64,000 bases of DNA, taken from positions 1 through 64,000 of the forward strand of contig CAMAUY010000009.1 of the NCBI GenBank assembly GCA_945861565.1, read 5' to 3'. Both the position numbers and the translations under genes were made by a program. The notes beneath the pieces were generated by a model. It did no database searches, had not been told where the DNA came from, and saw nothing but the letters and a program-made list of their open reading frames with translations. Source of the DNA: Akkermansia muciniphila. Lineage in GTDB: Bacteria > Verrucomicrobiota > Verrucomicrobiia > Limisphaerales > UBA9464. This document shows, piece by piece, positions 28,216-35,875 of this stretch; within the stretch, counting starts at the first letter, position 1, and every line of letters starts with the position of its first letter.

Positions 28216-30138
28216 ATGATTAAGCCCTTAAATCGTTGGTGGAATACCGCAACAATTGCCACGACGCTGATCCTTGCCGGCATCCTGGAGTGGGGGTCGG
28301 TTTCTGCGCAACCGTTCGCAACGATCCGCGACGGTAGCGATGGCACCGAATACATGGCGGCGCAGATCCTGGTCAAATTCAAGGCGACCGCGACCGATAC
28401 CGAATTGCGTGACGCGGTGAAGCGTGGAACTCTGAGTCTCATTAAGCACATTGAGACGGAGGCCATGAAGGATCGAGGGCATTCCGGCATCAGTCACATG
28501 TGGACCGGTCTGCCGGTTCGCCAGGCGATCGAGGTGCTCCGACGCAACCCTGCGATCGAGTTCGTTGAACCGAACTGGGTTTACACTCACCAGGCCGGTC
28601 CAGCGGATCTTTACTTTGACAACGGGAGTCTGTGGGGAATGTACGGCGATAGCCCGTCAGCGGGCCCCGTGAATACCTTCGGCAGCCACGCGGACGACGC
28701 GTGGGCGGCCGGATATGTCGGATCCAGTACGGTGTACGTCGGTGTCATTGACGAGGGCGTGCAGTACCTTCATCCCGACTTGAACGGAAACATTGCTGTG
28801 GCCGACAGCCGGAACTTCTATAACGGTGGTCCTATCTACACAGCCGGCCAAGACGCACACGGGACTCATGTCTCCGGCACCATCGGTGCCAAGCAGGACA
28901 ACGGCGGAGTGGTCGGAGTCAACTGGAACATTCAAATGATCTCCGCGAAATTCCTCGGTCCGAACGGCGGGAACACGGCGGCGGCGGTGGAGGCCATCGA
29001 TTATCTGACCAGCCTCAAACAGAACAATCCGGACATCAACATTGTGGCCTTGAACAATTCCTGGGGCGGGGGTGGTTACTCGCAATCTCTCCATGATGCG
29101 ATCATTCGTGCCGCCAAAGCCGACATTCTATTCATCGCCGCCGCCGGTAACGGCAACTTTATCGGCCAGGCGATCAACAACGATACGACCGCCGTCTATC
29201 CCGCGAACTACGATACCACCGTTGGAACGAGCTCGGAAACCGCGGCCAGCTTCAACTCCGTCGTTGCGGTCACCGCCATTGATAGCTCGGGTTCCAAGGC
29301 CAGTTGGGCTAACTATGGTGCGACCAAGGTCCATTTGGGCGCTCCCGGAGTGGCCATCGTCTCTTCCGTTCCGGTGGACACTTGGGCTTCCTATAACGGC
29401 ACCTCGATGGCCGCACCCCACGTTACGGGGGCGGCGGCATTGTATGCTTCTATTTTTCCTGGCGCGACGGCTCCACAAATCAGAAATGCGCTCTTCGCCG
29501 CGACGACACCGACTCCCTCGCTCGCCGGGAAAACGGTCACCGGTGGGCGATTAGATATCTCCAAGTTGCTTCCGATAACGACGACTCCACTGCCACCGGT
29601 GGTCCAGCCGATCACCGTGGGAAATTCGCAGCTTAGAGTGGCCTGGAACCCCGTGGTTGGAGCCGCCTCGTATGAGATTTATCGATCGACTACTTCGGGC
29701 TTGTTCGGGTCTGCGCTGGCTTCTTCCCTGGTCAATACAAGTTACACCGACGACTCGGTCGTCAATGGAATACGATACTATTATGTCGTCAAAGCCGTGA
29801 ATTCTTTCGGAGCCAGTCCCCCCTCGAATGAAATGTCCGCCACTCCCAATGGCCCTCCGTCCGCTCCCAGCAACCTAGCCGCCACCACGCTCTCACGGTC
29901 CGAAATTCAACTCACCTGGACACCGAGTCCGTCGGGACCAACGGCGTCTGGATTTAAGATTGAACGTTCCAAAAGTGGCGGCAGTTATTCTCAGGTAGCC
30001 ACTGTGGGCGCTGGAGTGGCGAGCTATCGAGATTCGGGTTTGAGCAAAAGGACCACTTATTCCTATCGGGTGAGAGCTTACAATGGGGCCGGCAATAGCG
30101 CCTACTCGAACACGGTCTCGGCGAAGACCGCGAACTAG
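28216..30138 (+). CDS. S8 family serine peptidase (subtilase) with two C-terminal fibronectin type III domains
   Basis: Catalytic triad motifs YVGVIDEGVQYLHPDL, DAHGTHVSGTIG, NGTSMAAPHVTGAAAL; two FN3-type repeats. Confidence 0.93.
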   Translation: MIKPLNRWWNTATIATTLILAGILEWGSVSAQPFATIRDGSDGTEYMAAQILVKFKATATDTELRDAVKRGTLSLIKHIETEAMKDRGHSGISHMWTGLPVRQAIEVLRRNPAIEFVEPNWVYTHQAGPADLYFDNGSLWGMYGDSPSAGPVNTFGSHADDAWAAGYVGSSTVYVGVIDEGVQYLHPDLNGNIAVADSRNFYNGGPIYTAGQDAHGTHVSGTIGAKQDNGGVVGVNWNIQMISAKFLGPNGGNTAAAVEAIDYLTSLKQNNPDINIVALNNSWGGGGYSQSLHDAIIRAAKADILFIAAAGNGNFIGQAINNDTTAVYPANYDTTVGTSSETAASFNSVVAVTAIDSSGSKASWANYGATKVHLGAPGVAIVSSVPVDTWASYNGTSMAAPHVTGAAALYASIFPGATAPQIRNALFAATTPTPSLAGKTVTGGRLDISKLLPITTTPLPPVVQPITVGNSQLRVAWNPVVGAASYEIYRSTTSGLFGSALASSLVNTSYTDDSVVNGIRYYYVVKAVNSFGASPPSNEMSATPNGPPSAPSNLAATTLSRSEIQLTWTPSPSGPTASGFKIERSKSGGSYSQVATVGAGVASYRDSGLSKRTTYSYRVRAYNGAGNSAYSNTVSAKTAN

Positions 30139-30189
30139 GCGGCATGGCTGTTCGTGACGAAACCGGCGACCCGCACTAGCGTCTACCGC

Positions 30190-30636
30190 ATGCGTTTATG
30201 GATGGGGATCATTTTGACGTGGCTTGCCATCGGCTGCGCCGGCTGCGGGTCGTTCCATGGGCCGAGCCTTGACTGTATTGCGCCGCGGGTGACCGGGAAC
30301 GTCGTGGACGACAACTCGGGTCGGCCGGTGCGCTATGCGCTCGTCGGACGAAAACTATGGAGCGGACGCCAGAGCACAGGCGGGTTCCTGAAGGGCGCCG
30401 AAGAACTGATGCTGATGCACGACTACGTGAGGACGGATGCGGCCGGCAGCTTTCAGTTGCCGAAGAAACGGGTGGCCCTGCTGTTTTCATTCGGGGACAT
30501 CGGCCTCAACCTGCGGCTCGCCGTCCAACACAGCGGCTACGGCTCGTGGCAGACCAATTTCCCGTATGTTGCGCTGGCGACCAACTCGCCATCCCCCGAA
30601 CTTCACGCGGGCGAGGTGCGATTGCGTCCGCGTTGA
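30190..30636 (+). CDS. putative lipoprotein with carboxypeptidase-regulatory-like fold
   Basis: Signal with lipobox-like MRLWMGIILTWLAIGCAGC; VTGNVVDDNSGRPVRYALV. Confidence 0.55.
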   Translation: MRLWMGIILTWLAIGCAGCGSFHGPSLDCIAPRVTGNVVDDNSGRPVRYALVGRKLWSGRQSTGGFLKGAEELMLMHDYVRTDAAGSFQLPKKRVALLFSFGDIGLNLRLAVQHSGYGSWQTNFPYVALATNSPSPELHAGEVRLRPR

Positions 30637-30780
30637 CAAGACCCCGGGATGGTCGCCCGGCGTGGGAGAATTTGAGAACCGTTTGTTCGGCTCATCTGCC
30701 GTCTTGCCTCGGAGCCAGATCGTGAACAGTCTTCATTTGAAACATTTCCGGCGGCCTCCGGTCCAATCGCTTGTCTTTTC

Positions 30781-31779
30781 ATGAATACCGAAGAATCCAT
30801 CGCCCGGTTCCGCGAGACGTATGCCGCTATTCGTCAGGAGATCGGCAAGATTATCGTGGGTCAGGACGATGTCGTGGACAGCACGTTGATCGCGATTTTT
30901 GGCGGTGGGCACGTGCTGCTCGAGGGTGTGCCGGGATTGGGCAAGACACTTCTCGTGCGCACGCTGAGTGAGGTCCTTGATCTATCCTTCAATCGGATTC
31001 AGTTTACTCCCGACCTGATGCCCGCCGATATTCTGGGCACCAACCTGGTGGTCGAGGTGCCGGGAGGCGGTCGAGAGTTCCAGTTCCAACACGGGCCGGT
31101 ATTTGCCCACATTGTGCTGGCCGATGAAATCAATCGGGCGACCCCGAAGACGCAGTCGGCGATGTTGGAGGCAATGCAGGAGCGGCAAGTGACGGCTGGA
31201 GGACAGATTCGACCTCTCCCGCGGCCGTTTTTCGTGCTGGCGACGCAAAATCCAATCGACCAGGAGGGGACCTATCCACTTCCCGAAGCGCAGTTGGACC
31301 GATTTTTCTTCAAGATCGTGGTGGGCTATCCGACGGCGGCTGAAATGACGGAGGTGCTGAACAGGACCACGGAGGGTGAGCGCGTGGGACCGAACAAGAT
31401 CTTGGCTGGGGAAGAGTTGACGGAATTGCAGAAGCTGGTGCGTCAGGTTCCGATTGCGACTCATGTCAAGGATTTTGCGGTGCGTCTCGTTCTGGCGACC
31501 CATCCGAAGACCGAGACGGCGGCTCCGATTTCCAATCAGTATCTGAGGTTTGGCAGCAGCCCGCGGGGTGCGCAGGTACTGATCCTTGGTGCGAAAGTCC
31601 GGGCACTGACTCACGGGCGATTTAACGTGAGTTTTGATGATATTGTTGCGGTGACGCCGCCGGCATTGCGCCATCGGTTGATCGTCAATTTTGAAGCGGA
31701 AGCGGAGGGAATCACGACGGATCACGTCATCGCCCAGGTGTTGCGGGACGTGCCGAAAGATGCGGCGGTGATGGCCTGA
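30781..31779 (+). CDS. MoxR family AAA+ ATPase
   Basis: Walker A LLEGVPGLGKTLLVRTLSE; Walker B VLADEINRATPKTQSAMLEAMQERQVTAGG; ATQNPIDQEGTYPLPEAQLDRF. Confidence 0.95.
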   Translation: MNTEESIARFRETYAAIRQEIGKIIVGQDDVVDSTLIAIFGGGHVLLEGVPGLGKTLLVRTLSEVLDLSFNRIQFTPDLMPADILGTNLVVEVPGGGREFQFQHGPVFAHIVLADEINRATPKTQSAMLEAMQERQVTAGGQIRPLPRPFFVLATQNPIDQEGTYPLPEAQLDRFFFKIVVGYPTAAEMTEVLNRTTEGERVGPNKILAGEELTELQKLVRQVPIATHVKDFAVRLVLATHPKTETAAPISNQYLRFGSSPRGAQVLILGAKVRALTHGRFNVSFDDIVAVTPPALRHRLIVNFEAEAEGITTDHVIAQVLRDVPKDAAVMA

Positions 31780-31828
31780 ATTGGGAGGAGACGGTACTTT
31801 TCTTGGAAACTGGATGCCAACGGGATGC

Positions 31829-31919
31829 CATGAACCGAAGGCCGCCCCTCACCCGGCCTACGGCCACCCTCTCCCCCGCCCCGAGCGGGGGAGAGGGCAG
31901 GGAGAGGGGGCGGTTCATG
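31829..31919. repeat. Palindromic repeat family D (CATGAACC...GGTTCATG)
   Basis: catgaaccgaaggccgcccctcacccggc...ccccgccccgagcggggg...gggggcggttcatg. Confidence 0.75.
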
Positions 31920-31965
31920 GGTAGAAAAGTTTTCCAAAGAATGGACATGAATTGAGACCATGAAC
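31915..31965 (-). repeat. 51-bp interspersed repeat E, copy 2
   Basis: Reverse complement matches 92-142 at 45/51 positions. Confidence 0.75.
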
Positions 31966-32053
31966 CTGGGAGCGCCGGCATCTTGCCGGCGAGTGTTGGG
32001 CTCTGTGCAGGCTCACCGGCAGGATGCCGGTGCCACTATGGAGTCGGTTCATG
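31959..32053. repeat. Palindromic repeat family C (CATGAACC...GGTTCATG)
   Basis: gagcgccggcatcttgccggcgagtg...caccggcaggatgccggtgccac flanked by catgaacc / ggttcatg. Confidence 0.8.
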
Positions 32054-32089
32054 GGAGAGGCTGGTGTGGCAAAAAAACAAAGACCCGAG

Positions 32090-33022
32090 ATGAGTGCCCT
32101 CATTACCCCTGAATTGCTGCGACGGTTGGAGCAGATCCAACTCCTGGCGGCTCGACGTTCGAAAAGTTCGACCAAAGGCGAGCGCCGCAGTCGGTCCCGC
32201 GGGTTGAGTGTCGAATTTGCCGATCACCGAAATTACGTGTCGGGCGATGATCTGCGCTATCTCGATTGGAACCTGTTTGGCCGGCTCGACCGGTTGTTTC
32301 TCAAGCTCTATGAGGAGGAGCGAGAACTGCCGGTCAGGATTTTTCTCGATGCCAGCGAGAGCATGAATTTTGGCGAACCAACCAAGTTTAGTTTCGCCCG
32401 GCAGATCGCGGCAGCAGTTGGATATGTGGCCTTGTGTGGATTTGACCGGGTGGCCGTAAACGTGTTCCCAGCCGCTCCCGCTCGAATCGCGACGGGCTCG
32501 GTGACAACCGATCGGGTTCCACAGGCGGCGGTGGAGGGTTCATTGAGATCCATCCGTGGCAAGAAGTCGGCGATGACGTTTTTTCAGAATCTGAGTTCCC
32601 TGACGCCGGGTGGGGTCGCAGATTTGAACGGATCCTTGAAGCGGGGCGCTCTGGAAGCTCGGCAGGCTGGAGTGGCGATCGTGCTCAGCGATTTTCTGGA
32701 TCCGGCCGGATATGAACCGGGTCTGGCCTCGTTGATTGGCCGTGGGTTTCAGGTCAGTGCGGTTCAGATTCTCGCGCCCGAGGAATTGAATCCGACCACA
32801 TTTGGCGATCTGCGCCTGGTGGATTCCGAGACGGGCGGACTTGAGGAAGTGACTTTCGGGAAGTATCGGCTGCCCGCCTACCAGCGGATGGTTGCCAGTT
32901 TCGTCCAGCGCTTGCGCGAGTATACCAGCGGCCGTGGCATCCGATTTTTCAGCGTGAGCTCGTCAACGGATCTTGGCGAGCTACTGCTCACGCAACTTCG
33001 GGCGCAAGAGGTGTGGGGCTAA
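32090..33022 (+). CDS. DUF58 domain-containing protein
   Basis: MSALITPELLRRLEQIQLLAARRSKSSTKGERRSRSRGLSVEFADHRNYVSGDDLRYLDWN. The ORF is open from 32024, but those codons are repeat-derived, so ATG 32090 is preferred. Confidence 0.93.
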   Translation: MSALITPELLRRLEQIQLLAARRSKSSTKGERRSRSRGLSVEFADHRNYVSGDDLRYLDWNLFGRLDRLFLKLYEEERELPVRIFLDASESMNFGEPTKFSFARQIAAAVGYVALCGFDRVAVNVFPAAPARIATGSVTTDRVPQAAVEGSLRSIRGKKSAMTFFQNLSSLTPGGVADLNGSLKRGALEARQAGVAIVLSDFLDPAGYEPGLASLIGRGFQVSAVQILAPEELNPTTFGDLRLVDSETGGLEEVTFGKYRLPAYQRMVASFVQRLREYTSGRGIRFFSVSSSTDLGELLLTQLRAQEVWG

Positions 33023-33039
33023 CGACTCCTGTTTTCGCG

Positions 33040-34893
33040 ATGAATTTCCTTTCCCCCGTTGCCTTTTGGTTCGGACTGGCGCTGCCCGCGGTGGTGGTCT
33101 TTTACCTATTGAAGCGGAAGCGGGTCGTACGGGTGGTGCCGTCGACGCTGCTCTGGCAAAAATTCCTGGCGGAAACGCAGGCGAGTGCACCGTTTCAACG
33201 GTTGCGCCACAATTGGCTCCTCCTTCTGCAACTGCTGCTGTTGCTATTGGCGGTGCTCGCGCTGGCGCGTCCGTACTTCTCCGGCAAGACGGGCGAGGCG
33301 GCCTTGCAGGTGGTGATTCTGGACGCGAGTGCCTCCATGCAGTGTGTCGATGAGTCCCCGAATCGCTTCGAAAAGGCGAAGGCTGAGATCCGTCAGCTGA
33401 TCGACGGATTGAAAACGGGGCAGGGGGCGAATAATCAGCAGATGCTCCTGATGGTGGCCGGCGCCAGTTCGGAGGTTCGCCAGAGCGCAACTTCCGAGAA
33501 GTCGGCGCTTCGACGGGCACTGGACTCGGTCCGAGTGACGGATTCCCCGACTCGGCTGACGGATGCCTTGCGCGTCGCTGAAGAACGGACCCGTATCAAC
33601 GCCAGTTCGGAGGTGCATTTGTTCTCCGATGGCGCGATCCCCAATCTCGATGAATTCGGCAGCCGGGATTTGAAGCTGATTTTTCATCGTGTCGGGCAGC
33701 GGTCAAACAACGCGGGGATTGTCAGCCTTGACGTGAAATCCAATCCGGACGATCCGAGTCGGCGGGCCATTTTTGCCAGCGTGGCTAATCACTCCGGGGT
33801 GCCGATTTCGGCGACGATGGATTTGCTGTTTGCGGATCGTCTGGTGGAATCGAAACCTCTGACACTGGACACGAATCTTACTCCGATCGTGTTCTCAGCC
33901 TCGCAGCCGGAAGATGGCGTCTTTCGGCTTCGATTGAATCATACCGATGATTTGGCGGCGGATAACGAGGCGTGTGTGGTGAGCTTGTTGCCGCAGCCGG
34001 TGCGAATTCTTTTGGTTTCCCGGGGGAATCGGTTCTTGGAAAAGGCATTGAATGCGGCTGCTTCGGCCGTCGAGCTTTCCACGGCTGCCGATCTAACCGG
34101 ACCCGCTCCGGCGATGGATCTTATCGTGTTGGATGATGTGGTCCCATCGGTATGGCCCGCTGGCAATGTGCTGGCGATTCATGTGGCGCCAACGAACTGG
34201 TTTCCGGGTGGTATGGGACGTCTGGAGGCGCCGACGATTGTGGATTGGAGGAACACGCATCCGTTGTTGCGCTTCACGACGTTCGAAAACGTCCAGGTGG
34301 CAGAAAGTATTTCCATCAAAACGCCAACGTGGGGTGTGTCGTTGGTGGATTCTCCACAGTCGCCGCTCATCGTGGCGGGGGAACTCGGGCGTCAGCGGAT
34401 TGTTTGGATCGGTTTTGAGACGTTGAACAGCACGTGGCCATTGCGCATTAGCTTCCCGATCTTCATTGCCAACGCGGTGGATTGGTTAAATCCGGCCAGT
34501 GCCCGGTCTGAACAGTTCAAGGTGCGCGCGGGGGATGCCTTCCATCTGTCGATTATTGAACCCGTGGCCAGCGCTCGGATTCGACCCCCCAATGGGGTCG
34601 AATTCACCGTGCCGATCGATCCCAAGGCGCGGGAATTTGTCTTTGGCGGCACTGGAAAACAGGGCATCTACCAGGTCACTCTCGGTACGAACGAAATGGC
34701 GTTCGCGGCCAACCTGCTGGATGCCGACGAGAGTAATACTCGTCCCCGGGATCACATCGCCCTGGGACGCCGGGGTGAAATTGCGGCTTCCACTTTGCAA
34801 CGCGCGAATTTGGAGTATTGGCGGTGGTTCGCGATGGCTGCACTCGCCGTAATGCTCTCGGAATGGTGGTGGTACCATCGCCGGACTGCTTGA
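33040..34893 (+). CDS. BatA/vWA domain membrane protein
   Basis: MNFLSPVAFWFGLALPAVVVFYLLKRKRVVRVVPSTLLWQ (BatA N-terminal); vWA segment LQVVILDASASMQCVDESP; C-terminal TM. Confidence 0.9.
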   Translation: MNFLSPVAFWFGLALPAVVVFYLLKRKRVVRVVPSTLLWQKFLAETQASAPFQRLRHNWLLLLQLLLLLLAVLALARPYFSGKTGEAALQVVILDASASMQCVDESPNRFEKAKAEIRQLIDGLKTGQGANNQQMLLMVAGASSEVRQSATSEKSALRRALDSVRVTDSPTRLTDALRVAEERTRINASSEVHLFSDGAIPNLDEFGSRDLKLIFHRVGQRSNNAGIVSLDVKSNPDDPSRRAIFASVANHSGVPISATMDLLFADRLVESKPLTLDTNLTPIVFSASQPEDGVFRLRLNHTDDLAADNEACVVSLLPQPVRILLVSRGNRFLEKALNAAASAVELSTAADLTGPAPAMDLIVLDDVVPSVWPAGNVLAIHVAPTNWFPGGMGRLEAPTIVDWRNTHPLLRFTTFENVQVAESISIKTPTWGVSLVDSPQSPLIVAGELGRQRIVWIGFETLNSTWPLRISFPIFIANAVDWLNPASARSEQFKVRAGDAFHLSIIEPVASARIRPPNGVEFTVPIDPKAREFVFGGTGKQGIYQVTLGTNEMAFAANLLDADESNTRPRDHIALGRRGEIAASTLQRANLEYWRWFAMAALAVMLSEWWWYHRRTA

Positions 34894-34906
34894 ATGCAAG
34901 GCTCGC

Positions 34907-35875
34907 ATGCCGTTCCTCTCATTCTCCATTCGGGCTTGTGCCCGAGCTAGCCAACCCTTCGAGCTCGGGTCGTTGTCCCTGCGATCCTTGGCCATGGCAT
35001 TGCTCCTGACGACTCCTGGCTGCGAGCCGAAGAATCCGAGCGCGGCGGTCGTTTTGTATTGTGCCCAGGACCAGGTGTTCGCCGAAGCAATCCTAGCTGA
35101 TTTTTCACGGGAAACCGGCATTGTAGTAAAATCGGTTTTTGACAGCGAAGCGGTCAAGACGGTGGGACTGGCGAATCGATTGATCGCAGAGCGAGATCGC
35201 CCGATGTGTGATATTTACTGGGGCAACGAGGAACTCCGAACCCGGCAGTTGCTGGCTCGCGGAGTCTTGCGGGCAGATGCCTGGGCGGCGTTTGGCCATC
35301 GGACGCGGACACTGGTCGCCCGTTCGGCGACAGATCTTCCGGGGTCCTTCGTGGAACTCACCAATTCGCGGTGGCGCGGCAAGATCTCTCTGGCCTATCC
35401 GCTCTTTGGTTCCACCTGCACTCACTTTTTGGTCCTGCGCCACCATTGGGGAGCCCCTGCCTGGAAGGGTTGGTGCCAGGCGCTGGCCGCTAACCGGCCG
35501 TTTCTGGAGGAAGGGAATTCACAGGTTGTCCGAAGACTTCAACGCTCCGAGGTCACCGTGGGATTGACGGATTCGGACGACGTACGCGCTGCCCGTCGGG
35601 AGGGGGCGGAGCTCGCCATGGCATCCGTTGGGACGGAGACCCTCCGTCTGCCAAACACCGTGGCCCTTGTCTCGGGACGGGTCGATCGGCCCGCGGTTCG
35701 CCAACTTTACGACTATCTCCAGTCTCCGGAGGTTCGGCAGAGGTTAATTGCTCTGGGCGCACTCGATCCTGACTCCCCGGGAACGAGTGCCTTCGGACTC
35801 GATTCGAACTGGAGCGAAGTCCTCGCCTCCTTAGACTCGGCGATTGCGGAACTTCAGGAAATTTTTCAGCGATGA
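34907..35875 (+). CDS. ABC transporter substrate-binding lipoprotein (Fe3+/sulfate-type fold)
   Basis: Lipobox-like LLLTTPGCEPK; VLYCAQDQVFAEAILADFSRETGIVVKSVFDSE; CDIYWGNEELRTRQLLARGVL; start-stop overlap with the permease gene. Confidence 0.85.
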   Translation: MPFLSFSIRACARASQPFELGSLSLRSLAMALLLTTPGCEPKNPSAAVVLYCAQDQVFAEAILADFSRETGIVVKSVFDSEAVKTVGLANRLIAERDRPMCDIYWGNEELRTRQLLARGVLRADAWAAFGHRTRTLVARSATDLPGSFVELTNSRWRGKISLAYPLFGSTCTHFLVLRHHWGAPAWKGWCQALAANRPFLEEGNSQVVRRLQRSEVTVGLTDSDDVRAARREGAELAMASVGTETLRLPNTVALVSGRVDRPAVRQLYDYLQSPEVRQRLIALGALDPDSPGTSAFGLDSNWSEVLASLDSAIAELQEIFQR

